Shown here piece by piece: positions 11,910 through 22,053 of a stretch of DNA of 64,000 nt. The notes beneath the pieces are model-generated. The model was given only the letters and a program-made list of their open reading frames with translations, had not been told where the DNA came from and did not search any database. The translations under genes and the position numbers were made by a program. This DNA is from Trema orientale (lineage: Eukaryota; Streptophyta; Magnoliopsida; Rosales; Cannabaceae), in the NCBI GenBank assembly GCA_002914845.1, contig JXTC01000013.1, forward strand, positions 1,350,475-1,414,474, in the 5' to 3' direction. Within the stretch, counting starts at the first letter, position 1; the number at the start of each line of letters is the position of its first letter.

Positions 11910-13085
11910 CTGCTGATGCATATGAACATGAGAAAACGACATAGATAGGACTAATTTGGGCCAAAATGATTTTTTTTGTGCATTTTTCTAAAAAGAATAT
12001 TTTTAGGAGTGTCAAGAATTTCATGACCATTGGTCAGAAATTATTGACCATGAAAAAACTATTATTAAAGACCTTATCATGGTCACGAAATTCTTGACCA
12101 TAGGCTATGGTCAAGATATCCATGACATTCCTAAAAATGTCACCTTTAAAAACAGGGTGCGTCTAATATAGGGCTACCCAAAAATAGTCCTAAGTAAGTC
12201 AGCTTCACGTGAACCGTTAGATTTCAAATCAGCAGCAGTGATTGTCCATAGATAACTGGCTAAATAGGAGGTAGCATACACCATATCTAGACCCGACTAT
12301 ACCTGGTTAATCTCCTTCTCTCGATCATAACACTCGACACAAAAAAAATTTCCTTTCAAATGCTTTCAATACCAGTAGTATTATATTGTCTAAAGTTTAC
12401 AATATTAGATTAATTATGAATGGAGATAATCACCAAAGCATATTTACGTGTGTGAGCAGAAATGATTTAACCTTGTACCAATTTGGACAATTCTCCAGGT
12501 CAGAGAGGGAGAGAGAGCGAGAGAGATTGCGATATCCAACCCAATGAGATTTGCTACCTGAACCTAATTTGGAAAAGACACGATTTGCAGTAATCCAGAA
12601 GTATCCACATGAGGTCAATAGAAGAAGACCTAGACTGAAATGGAGAGGTTGGGGAAACTCCATAGATGCTAGCATAGATCAAGATATTGAGCCGATCAAA
12701 TGAGGAGAAAAGAACTTTCTAAGGGTCCAAGGAGCCATAGCAGCATACGATCAGTTTTAGAAATTTTTAATTGTCACTCATGAGAGAGCGATCAAATTAG
12801 GGGCTACGGTGAAGACAAAGCAAGAAAAATTAAGAGAGAGTGAAAGATTAAGCGGGTCAAAATCGGATATAGTTGGGTCTAAATCTAGTGTATACAACCT
12901 TCTATTTGGCAATTTATCCATGGATGATCAATGCCGCTGATTTGAAATCGAAAGGTTCAGGTGAGGCGGCCTTATTTAGGGCCATTTTTGGGTAGCCCTA
13001 TATTAGACGCACCCTTATAAAAGAATACACAAAAAAATCATTTTGGCCCAAGATAGTTCTACCCATATCCTATTCTCCATGAATA
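11910..13085. mobile_element. Non-autonomous element with long terminal inverted repeats
   Basis: Sequence from about 11910 to 12310 is inverted at about 12890-13085. Shared blocks include TTGGGCCAAAATGATTTTTT, GGTGCGTCTAATATAGGGCT, ACCCAAAAATRG and GATTTCAAATCAGC. The left arm is longer because another palindromic element (about 11999-12138) sits in it. The interior (12310-12890) carries no recognised gene. Long inverted repeats of this kind suit a Mutator-type derivative, but no target duplication could be fixed, so the superfamily is open and the outer ends are approximate. Confidence 0.75.
11999..12138. mobile_element. Nested palindromic MITE-like insertion
   Basis: A segment of about 140 bp with inverted ends: TTTTTAGGAGTGTCAAGAAT at the left and the complement of GACATTCCTAAAAAT at the right, with ATGACCAT/ATGGTCA inside. 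It interrupts only the left arm of the surrounding inverted-repeat element. The corresponding right-arm sequence runs through uninterrupted, so it inserted after the larger element formed. Confidence 0.7.
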
Positions 13086-13119
13086 TGGCCAAACTCAAAA
13101 TGGCCTTTTTTTTGAATGA

Positions 13120-13302
13120 GCCAAAATGACTTCTTTATAACTCTCTTTTTTTTTTCGGAAAAAAAAAAAGAGCAAAACATTTTTATCAATGTTAAAAGTT
13201 TTATATCTGGTAATTAAAAAATGTTTTAGCCAATGGCAAAGGTCATGGCTACTAATCATAAAATTTCTTTTTGAAATAGAGTTAGAAAGAAGTCATTTTG
13301 CC
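13120..13302. mobile_element. Short MITE-like inverted repeat
   Basis: Ends are GCCAAAATGACTTCTTTATA on the left and the complement of AAAGAAGTCATTTTGCC on the right, about 27 bp each, around an AT-rich core. No coding content. No clear target duplication was found. Confidence 0.65.
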
Positions 13303-13799
13303 CCAAAAACTCCTAATTATGTTCACTCATGCTTCTTGTTCTCCCCCAAAAAATTAATCGTCTCTTTTAGGGATTTGAACATGAATAGGAGCAATTGTAG
13401 TCAAAATAATTTTTATGACTACTTTTAGGAAGAGTGTTTTTAAGAACAATCATTTGTGGGCTACATAAGAATGGACAGTTGAGATCTAACAATCATATCA
13501 GATGCGACTCTTGGTAGCACAACTCTCATAATAATTTTGATATTTTATGACAGCATTCATAAATAAGAATGACTACAAAATGTCTCTCACAATAAAATTA
13601 TCTGGTCATAAATTAAATGACCATTGATATTGCTACTAATCCTAGTCCTAAAAAATCATATTGAAAAAAATAGTATGAAATTTAGGTCCAGTGCCTTTTT
13701 TTTGCCTAATATGTCAAAAATACTAGGCTTTTCATTTTAATATTTTTCTACATGTTTTTAGTTTTAAGTATAAAATATGCGCGATATATATTTATAGTA
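13303..13799. other. AT-rich spacer between repeats
   Basis: No gene or further repeat recognised. It separates the small MITE from the MULE target duplication. Confidence 0.4.
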
Positions 13800-13808
13800 T
13801 AAATATTT

Positions 13809-14215
13809 GGGTTATTAATAGTAATGCCCCCAAACTATTACCTAAGTATCACTTTATCCCTTACATTTCAAACTTACGTCTTAACGGTCCCCGAATTTTT
13901 AATATATTTCAAAAATAGTCCAAAACTAAACTTCTGTTAATTTTCAAACTGAACTTGGTCACATGTTCAACACGTGCTGAGTGAATAAATGGTAGAATGG
14001 TCATTCTATTTTTTAGGGTTTAAAATTTTTCTTTTTATACGAGTCTCAGCCGCTGGTTATTGAAAAAAAAAAAAAAAAAAAGTCACAACTGATAAATGTC
14101 TCACCCAACAAAATCAAAGCAATCTTTCTTTGCAAAAATGAAGAATGAACGTCAAGTATGGACCCTAAGATTTGATGTCAACCTTCATATGGTATGGACA
14201 AATAAGATATCTTCA
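13809..14215 (+). repeat. Left terminal inverted repeat of the MULE
   Basis: Inverted match to 18660-19107 with scattered differences. Identity is clear over the outer 250 bp and again around the ATGGACCCTAAR segment that forms the presumed start region of the transposase at the other end. Confidence 0.88.
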
Positions 14216-14402
14216 AGCTATCTTGTTTCTGTTGCTGATGAGGATTGGACAATATTGCTTTTGTAAAAATTATATAATTTGAGTGTTGTCTGAAAATAGT
14301 GTGAGCATTTGTATTTGTCTGTTTTTTAGTTACTGTCACTTTATGTGTAATAAATAATGCATTTAGGTATTTGTCTTTTTGTTGACTATGCATTTAATTT
14401 AG

Positions 14403-14899
14403 GTGGTTGATTGGGATTGGGATTGGGATTTTGAAGACACCATTTGTGAAGGAAGCTCAAGTTATTCTGAAAGCCAACGATTCACAAATGTTCGGTGTAA
14501 TTGCAGTTTAATTCCCAAACTGCGAACCTCGTGTAAAGAGAAAAACCCAAGTCATCGAATCTGGGGTTGTAGAAATTATGGGGCAAAGTATAAGTTGATA
14601 TCTGTTTTTGATTGTTTAGTTTTTATTTATTTATGGACTGGGTTTTCATGAGGATGAAGATCTCTTTATTTCTTTTCTTTTTTTTTTTGTGTGTATTGTA
14701 GAAAGAATGAGTTAGATGCTGTAACTTTTTCAATTGGTATGACTCTTCTATTTGTGCTCATTCTAGCAAAGTTATACCTAGATTATTGAAGAAGATGAAC
14801 CAAATGGAGAAAGAGAATGAGAAGATAAAGTCAAAAATTGAAAAACTTTATGAAAGTAACAAAAAATTGAAAGAATATATATATATATATATAAAATGA
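14403..14899 (+). CDS. GRF-type zinc-finger / coiled-coil protein carried by the MULE
   Basis: Two exons, 14403-14587 and 14716-14899 (stop TGA), encode an acidic leader, then a GRF-type finger with the CxC pair at RCNCS, the segment TSCKEKNPSHRIWGC, and NYGAK joined across the intron to CCNFFNWYD. A charged coiled coil follows (KKMNQMEKENEKIKSKIEKL). The finger matches the family pattern CxC...TS...NPGRxF..C...CxFFxW, although the GRF triplet itself reads SHR. The donor GTATAAG and acceptor GAGTTAG keep the frame; an earlier acceptor would hit stops. No ATG starts the first exon: a stop (TAG, also a possible acceptor) directly precedes it, so an upstream 5' exon inside the TIR is likely. The C-terminus runs into a TA microsatellite (YIYIYIK). 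Such domains are thought to bind nucleic acid; its role here is inferred only from its position. Confidence 0.75.
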
Positions 14900-15383
14900 A
14901 AATATCAAGTCCTTACAGGATCAAAGAGAGAAAGAAAGGAAATAGTTATTAATTATAGTTGTATTTTCTTTAATACTAATTTTATTATATTTTGTTTAAT
15001 ATTTGCGTCTAGTTGAATCCATGACCTTCAATATTTTTGTACTTGTTTTATTGCTGTTAAAATTCACCAATGTCAATTTGCATTTTTTTTTCTTTGTATA
15101 ATTGGATATATTACAGATTATTTCAAGTATTGTTTAATTGTTGAAGAAAATAAATAAGCTCATTCTGATACAAAATATAAATTAACAAAATATCGCTGAA
15201 GTCATGATCAAATTGGTTCATAGATCAATGTAACACAAAATGCCCTGTGAGCGAGTGTTAAACAACATGCCTAAGATAAAATGGTTCTATAGAACTAGAC
15301 TATTACAATTCAAAATGGCAAAAAGAAATGTTAAACAACCTGCCAAGATAAAAATAGTTCTATAGAAACGACCATTACAAATC

Positions 15384-16572
15384 TGTTGGGATATTTGCCC
15401 TAAAAGGGTAGATTTCAAATTTTACCCTTTTAGAATAAACAACTTTCTCTTATGTGCAATTATGATATTTACTAGATTAAATTATCTCAGTTAAATAGTT
15501 TATTTATCTGAAAAAGATTGCATAACTCCATCTGTATATAAAGAAACAAACATGATTAAATGTTAGTTATGTAGAGACTTGTTTTTTTTATCCAAGTCTA
15601 AATAAATTAGTTCACAATCTGTAAATAAAGATGGAATACTTTATTTACTAAAGATTATAAGTGTTTGTCTATCTCAATGGGAATGATATATCTCAAATCA
15701 TTGAAGTGTCTGACTTCTGATATAAACACTTTGAATCCTCTGTTGGAGAACGATCAAGAACACCTTTTTGATCTTTTGGAACACCAGGAAGTGAGATAAG
15801 ATTGTGAGATGGTAAGAAACTTTTTCTTTCCTCTCTAGCCTAAGGTGGCCGAAATTCTCCTTTCTCTCCCTCTAATTTTCATGTGACACTATATGTGTTA
15901 CTGTGCAGTTTTTTCTCTCATGTATCTTATATACATGAGGCCAAAAACTGCTAACCCTAGTCCAACTAGGATTGGACTTGTTCTCCAATTTGGGCTTTGG
16001 GTATATTTTTATAAATATGTCCAACTCATGTAACTTATTTATAAAAATACCAACTTCTGTGTAGAATCTTTATTTTACACAGTTTTATGAAACTAATTTC
16101 ACAAATACCATCAACCAATTAATGAGCTTTATTGAGTTAGACAAGGGACCTAATGGATTCAAATAATCTAAGCTCCAATAATATGATAAATACATAATAA
16201 CTTTTATTATGGTATTTATATAAATACTATTAGTATAGGGGATACTCTACTAAAGGCCCGATACTGTACTCTTAGATTAGATGTCATACCTTTTATAGAG
16301 ATTTAATTAACTAGCCTTAATTAACCGATCTATCTAGCATATTCGATACCACATATAGAATCCCTATACAATGCCGTAGTTGGATAGGTGAAATTCTAGC
16401 TCAATAAGCTATACAAAACCCATTATCATACTTATTGGTCTCTATAATAGAGAAAATATTTGGCCCAAGATCACTATGCCATTTTTCAATGAATTGTCTT
16501 TGACGAGTCCACCTTATTATGAACCATATTCGGAGTCTTTCTAATAGGCCCAAAATGGGCCTCTCCCTTACA
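15384..16572 (-). mobile_element. Probable solo LTR nested in the MULE transposase
   Basis: The block starts TGTTGGGATATTTGCCC on the plus strand and ends CCCTTACA, so it has TG...CA ends. Read on the minus strand it has promoter-like features of an LTR: TATATAAG at about 15925-15935 followed by a purine-rich transcribed leader. There is no primer-binding site or internal region next to it, so a solo LTR fits best. The 5-bp flanks (AAATC and GGTAG) do not match, so exact ends or a clean single insertion are not proven. Confidence 0.65.
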
Positions 16573-18430
16573 GGTAGAATGGCGTGTGCCCTATAAAAGT
16601 TTCACAAAGATTGTTCATCAAAATATCACACTTGTTAGTATCTCTAAATAGAAACCTACTCCATTGTGAAGGAGGCTTCATAGTGAGCCAATCAAATACA
16701 TTTTCATTCTCATTTCTCATCGCCTCTATGTGATAGTTGAATCTAGCTACAGTGGTAGCTTTTGCTGCACCTATCATCTTATCCTTTAGACTTTGGCCTT
16801 TAAAATGTGTCTTAAAATTATTTAACAAATGTCTTGCACAAAAGCAATGTTCAGCAGTCTCAAAATCCTCTTCCAGCATATTTTTTAGATCTTTTTGCTT
16901 GTCAGGAATAAAAGTCCAATGGTAAGGATTGTCAATCCTCACATCATCCCTAAAAGTGTCCAAAACCACCTCCATGTATCCTTGCACTCAAACTCGACAA
17001 TGGCAAAAGCAATGGGGTACATAATATTGTTACTCTAATAGCAGATAGAAGTTGGCCAGAGGTATATCATTTTAGATGACATCCATCTAGTCTAATTACT
17101 TTTCGACATCTTTCAGTGAAGCCTTTCTTGCAAGCATGATAACAAATATAAAACCTCTCAAATATAGGTTTCTGATCAGGTCCGAATGCACTCTTTACTT
17201 TAACAGTTGTACCCGGGTTACTTCTCTTTAATTCCTCCAAGTAATCCCATGAGATATGATACTGTTGATTATAAGTTTCCTCAATCATCTCTACACCCCA
17301 TGTTCTTGCCCTATAATCTTGAGTTCGTGAGACTTGCATTACATAATCTTTCTGAACTTGTTCCATGAAGTCAATAACTGAGAACTTTTTATTACCCCTA
17401 AAAGAGTCCACGTACCTCTTTGACAGCTATCTCGAAGTCATAAATTTACTCTTATGAACTCGACTGCAGTTATGCTCAAGAAGATATGCTTTTACCATAA
17501 AAGAAAAGGAGTGCTTCTCATAGGTTGACACAGAATTACGCCAACCATAGTTTCTGCCCTCACATTTAGCTCAAATCTTGTTTTGTTTTTTTTTTTTTCA
17601 TTTTTAACAAACTTCGCATCCCTTCCTTATCTAATGGCATGCTCTCTCACTGCTTGTTTAAATGTGTTGGCATCAGTAAATATTTGACCAAGCTTGAAAA
17701 CTGGGTTGGTCATATCTATTTCAACTCTAAATGTAGGAAAGTGAGGCATTTTTTTCTTCAGTTGAACCTTACCCCTTGGTACCGTTGTTTTGTTTAATGT
17801 AGTAGCAATTTCATATTCATCTTCTTCTCCTTTCTCATTTTTCATAATTCTCATCAGAAGGATTTCTTCTCATATCCTCATCAGACAAAGCAAAATCATC
17901 ATCAAAATTAACAAACTAGGATCTTCGATCTCTTCGATATTGTTGGAAGCAAACTCCACAGTAGGATCAATATTCTGTTTAAAATCCAAATCATCATCAC
18001 TCTGCTCAAATGTAGTATCTTGATAGTCTTTGTCTTGTAAATCAACATCTTCCTTTAACTGTTTATCTTGCTCATCTAGCTTTAACGCTTCACTGTTAAA
18101 ATATACAGAAATCTCATGAGACACAGGTAGGTTTGTAAAATATTTTGTTATTATCTCATTATTTCACAATACTATTAAGTTATCTTCTTTTAGTGGTTTT
18201 CCACTAATGCGATAATAGCATGAGGTGTCGACTTTGTACTCGATCTCCTTGCTAATAGAATCTATATTAGCTAATGTCATCTCATCCGTATTCTCTCTAG
18301 TATATGCCAATCTATTACATGTACTCACAAACTTACCACTATAGTGGACCTTCAATTTAAATTTTCTCGGTGATCCTCTATAATATAAAAAAGCAAATCC
18401 AATTATTAATTCCAATAACCAGCAAACCAA
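16573..18430 (-). pseudogene. MULE transposase (mudrA-like), degenerate
   Basis: Minus-strand coding blocks in order: 18430-18164 (PB1-like N-terminal segment with FKLKVHYSGKFV), 18124-17870 (acidic linker), 17854-17627 (MuDR N-terminal domain, FKLGQIFTDANTFKQAVREH), 17411-17067 (FERFYICYHACKKGF and VIRLDGCHLK, the catalytic-core start with the conserved D) and 16987-16568 (WTFIPDKQKDL, EHCFCARHLLNNF and NLCETF). Frameshifts and stops separate the blocks, and the LTR-like block begins just after CETF. The downstream SWIM zinc finger was not found. The gene is dead as read. A possible short first exon starts at 18715 (MDPKIRF). Confidence 0.85.
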
Positions 18431-18659
18431 CTGCCTAAAATTAATTGCATAATCAACAAAAAGATAAATACCTAAATATATTATTTATTATACACAAGAT
18501 AACAACAACTAGAAAAAGACTAAGAAAAAGACAAATGGTAACACTATTTTCAAACAACAGTGAAACTATTTGCAAATAATTCATATAAAATGAACATTTT
18601 TTTCCAATCCATTAGCAATAGAAAATAAGAAAGATCTGGTTTTTTTTTTCAATTAAAGA

Positions 18660-19107
18660 AAAGAAGAAAGCTCGTCCATACCATATGAAAGCTGAAATCG
18701 AATTTTAGGGTCCATACTTGACTTTCAGTCCTCTTTTTTGCAGGAAAAGGATGCTTTTTTTTGCAGATAAATAATACTTTGATTTCTTTAAGTGGGGCTT
18801 TTAGCAGTTGTACATGGGTTTTTTGTTTAGTAAAAACCTGCGGCGGCTGAGAGGTGAGAATTGGGAAGTGTAGACTGTGTTAGGTCGTATAAAAAGATAA
18901 ATTTTCAACTTTAGAAAATAAAATGACCATTGCACTCTTTATTCACTCTTCACGTGCCAAGTTCCGTTTGAAAATTAACAGAAGTTTAGTTTTGGACTAT
19001 TTTTGAAATATATTGATAATTCAGGGACCGTTAATATGTAAGTATGAAATTTAAAGAGCAAAGTAATACTTAGGCAATAGTACGAGTGGCATTACTGTTA
19101 ATAACCC
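18660..19107 (-). repeat. Right terminal inverted repeat of the MULE
   Basis: Inverted partner of 13809-14215. It ends ...GTTAATAACCC directly before the 9-bp duplication TAAATATTT and would carry the transposase promoter. Confidence 0.88.
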
Positions 19108-19116
19108 TAAATATTT

Positions 19117-21088
19117 ATTGAAAGTATACATTTCTTCAAAAAATTTGGTATAAATCTATTAAAAGTTTAAAAGGTATAAATTTGTAAATATGCTTTAAAA
19201 TTCATACTTTCCCCAAATGGTTGTAAATATGTCATTTGGGCCCAAAACATATGGAATATTCATAGTTTCATACAGCTAGAGATGAAAATATCTACTAAAA
19301 GAAATGGAGGAAATTAGATGTCTTTTTGTTGTTTAGATCTGCATGTGCTGATAACCAACCAACTTATAGAAATGTACAGAAATTCCAAAATCATTATAGT
19401 TTTAGTTTGAAGAGTCAGCTGATTAGTTTGCATATCACTGTCAACAGAGTTCCATCATGCATTAATCAGAAAAAGTTTTCAAGTTTCAAAACTTTGTTTC
19501 ACTATGGAAAAGAAAAAGGGCCCTTTCTTTAATCAACTTCTAATGACGTTTACTCATTCTCTATACTATAAATTAAGCATATTAAACTGTTTCTTTTTCT
19601 AAAAAATTCATTCAAGGGATCCATCAATCTAATTTATTATTTAATTATAGTGAACCTTTACTATAGCTCAAATTCTGTGGACCTTTTTTTTATCCTTTCA
19701 TCTGCCTCAACAGTATAAATAATGATTTCTTTCTAATACAGACAAAAGAAAAGGAAGAATAAATTATGTCACACTTTGGTGAAATCAAATTAAGTAAATT
19801 AAACTAATTATTATTATTATTAATATAACCAATCAAGCAAAAGTAGACTTCTTCAAATTTTTGCACAAAAGAAAAGCCAAAACCCACCATTCCATTTCCA
19901 TTAATAAATTGATTTTTGAGTTGGATTCACTGTTTTGGGTTCTGCGTTGACTGTCTGCCACACTGCATAAGCAAACAAGAAACATAAGCACCTTTCTCGA
20001 AGGTGACATTGTGTCTCTGTCTTCCATTTCTAAATTTTGAGCTTCAAGAAGCCATAGATCTCCCACTTTCAGAGGTTTCTGCGACCTGGGTTTGTTTATA
20101 TACCTTTGAATCTTTAATGGGTTTAGATTATATTTCTTGCTTGCGAGGTTATTGAACTGAATTTAACTTGGTTTCATTGCTTGTGGGTATGGATTGATTT
20201 CAGTTTTTATATGATCTGATTAAGTGTACTTTGTTGTTGTGTTTTGGATCGTAGTGTTTGATTATCTGGAGTAAATTTGTCTGTAGCAGGGGTCATTAGC
20301 TTTTTTATATGAGAGTTTGTGAGATTTTGTGATCTCATCAAAAGCAAAAGATAACTTATCTCGCGTTTTCTTCTTCTTTTCTGGTGCTGGATCACTGATT
20401 TTGGCTCTACTTTTGATCATTCCCCTACTATATTCTGCCCATTTGAATTATTGTGTTTGTAGATTAAAGAGATTCTTTTTTTTTTTTTTTTAAAAGTCAG
20501 CTTTGAATTGTGGTGATTTTTCTCCGGGTCCTTTGTACAATAGTATTAGACAACACAACTTGATTTGATCTTTGTACTGTCATTTGATCTGGAATTGGGT
20601 ACTATTTTAGAAAAAGTTCCTAACTTTCCAACCAGTGTATGAGTTTAATGGATTAATTGCTAGACCATATAGCCTACATCATTTTTTGTTCCAGACAGTA
20701 GAAAATGATGGTCTTTCTTTATATCACAAAATACCCTTGCTTTATCTAGTTTTACATATCATGGTTTTTGGAGGTGAATGAAGAAACCCTTGTCAATTTT
20801 TTTGTAATTGCAATATAGAACAGCTTTCCTCTAGCATAAAAATGATTGCTAAGACATTATTTCAGATCTGAAGTACAAGAAAGAGAGCTACATAACTTGA
20901 TATACTACTGATATACCTTGTTGTTTTCTCATCTAAATGATCTAAAAGCCTTTGCTGGTGATGTTGCTATGTCAGGCTCTTGGAAAGAGGTGATTACATC
21001 TCTCTCTTTCAACACGTGTTTGGACATTAGGAAAATTCCCTTGTAAAAGAATCTGCTATAAGACATTTAGATTGAGGCCGAAAGAAAC
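19117..21088. other. Upstream region and probable 5' UTR of the 21.1-kb gene
   Basis: No convincing coding sequence. From about 20.0 kb on it is rich in T-tracts and intron-like sequence with GT/AG candidates, consistent with a spliced 5' UTR and promoter of the plus-strand gene at 21089. Confidence 0.4.
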
Positions 21089-21568
21089 ATGGTTCATTCA
21101 TTGGAAGCCATCAAGGGCGGTGGAGGATCCGTCAGGGTTGGGACCACAGGCACAATCAGTTCCTTGATGACAAGGGAATTGGACTCCATGAAAGCTGCAT
21201 CGCAGAAGCCTTCGTCATCTTCAACTAACAAACTTCAAGCTACTGCTCCTGTTACTCCAAAAAGATTTCAAGCAAGGAAATCCTCTGATGAAGCCAGCAG
21301 CAGTGGAATCAGGAGCTACACGAAAAGCCCGGAATTTTCCCGGAAAACAAAAGGGTATCCTAAAAATACACATAGAATCCCAATGCTTGGCTCTGATAGT
21401 ATAGTTTTGGATAGAACTCCTAATAGAGAGAAAACTGATAAAAAGGGGTCTAACATTGTTGAAGTTGTGGACATAAAGTGTGGAAACTCAGATAGAGCTT
21501 GGGCTAGCCCCATAACAAGCAGGTTAAGGAAGCTAGGCTTCTCAAAGCTCTCAGAGAGCATTGTCTAA
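21089..21568 (+). CDS. Small basic Ser-rich protein of unknown function, GTTGT-motif family
   Basis: A single-exon ORF of 159 residues. Near the N-terminus it has the motif VGTTGTISSLMTRELD, then a long Ser/Lys/Pro-rich low-complexity middle. A short conserved tail contains IVEVVDIKCG and SRLRKLGFSKL. I do not recognise a named family. The same pattern (GTxGTxxSLxxxE, then VEVxD, then a basic Leu tail) occurs in the minus-strand neighbour at 21565-22053, so the two are related. No signal peptide or membrane segment. The stop TAA (21566-21568) overlaps the stop of that neighbour. The clear ATG and the shared motif argue that it is real. Confidence 0.75.
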   Translation: MVHSLEAIKGGGGSVRVGTTGTISSLMTRELDSMKAASQKPSSSSTNKLQATAPVTPKRFQARKSSDEASSSGIRSYTKSPEFSRKTKGYPKNTHRIPMLGSDSIVLDRTPNREKTDKKGSNIVEVVDIKCGNSDRAWASPITSRLRKLGFSKLSESIV

Positions 21569-22053
21569 GCCTGCAACTTCTTCACATCTGTTTTCAGGTT
21601 CCTATAGCTGAAACTTGAAATCCCAACTGGCCGATTTTTGTCTGAAACTTCCACCATTGAACACATGCTTGGTAAGAGCTTGCTGCTTCCTTTCTTTTTC
21701 TTCTTTTGGGTTGTTGAGGCAGATCCAAAGGTGGGTTTTGAAGAATGACTAATACCACTACTTGAAGAAGCCATATCAGTAACATGTGACCGAGGCTTCT
21801 CCAAGTTACCATGGCTGCTCAACTCGAGTTGGCTGAAGTACTCAATTTCTTTCATTACAAGGGAACCAACAGTTCCTCTAGTGCCTATTTCGACCGGATT
21901 ATATGGGGCCATTTTCACAGCATCAGTTGTGGAAATGGTGCTTGGTTTATACATTTTTTGCTTGCTTGGAGTGGAGGAAGAAGAGGCTTTTAGATGAAGA
22001 GAGCTGGTTTTGGGTCTTGTGTTGGTGAGGAAATTGCTTTCAGTCTGGGACAT
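21565..22053 (-). CDS. Small Ser-rich protein of unknown function, convergent paralogue
   Basis: A single-exon ORF of 162 residues on the minus strand. It contains IGTRGTVGSLVMKEIEYF near residue 57, a Ser-rich middle with a KKKKK run, then MVEVSDKNRPVGISSF and the basic end KTDVKKLQA. The GTRGTxGSL motif followed by MEI-type residues resembles small uncharacterised plant proteins, but I cannot name the family. It shares motif order with the plus-strand gene ending at 21568, and the coding sequences overlap by 4 bp (CTAA gives TAA on one strand, TAG on the other). Transcripts must therefore be antisense to each other at their 3' ends unless polyadenylation falls inside coding sequence. Confidence 0.78.
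   Translation of the reverse strand: MSQTESNFLTNTRPKTSSLHLKASSSSTPSKQKMYKPSTISTTDAVKMAPYNPVEIGTRGTVGSLVMKEIEYFSQLELSSHGNLEKPRSHVTDMASSSSGISHSSKPTFGSASTTQKKKKKGSSKLLPSMCSMVEVSDKNRPVGISSFSYRNLKTDVKKLQA

Larger units (their letters stand above)
13809..19107. mobile_element. Mutator-like element (MULE) with long TIRs and perfect 9-bp TSD
   Basis: The ends are long inverted repeats (left about 13809-14215, right about 18660-19107). They start GGGTTATTAAYAGTAATGCC and share blocks such as CAAAAATAGTCCAAAACTAA and CAAGTATGGACCCTAA. The element is flanked by the identical 9-bp direct repeat TAAATATTT at 13800-13808 and 19108-19116, the size expected for Mutator. Inside are a decayed mudrA-type transposase on the minus strand, reading inward from the right end, and a GRF zinc-finger gene on the plus strand, reading inward from the left end. 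A 1.19-kb LTR-like sequence interrupts the transposase. Total length is 5299 bp, about 4.1 kb without the LTR. Confidence 0.95.

Noticed and set aside
12430..12675. Minus-strand ORF of 81 codons inside the inverted-repeat element
   Set aside because: It has no recognisable domain, and part is a GAGA-rich simple repeat; it may be captured DNA, but nothing supports a gene.
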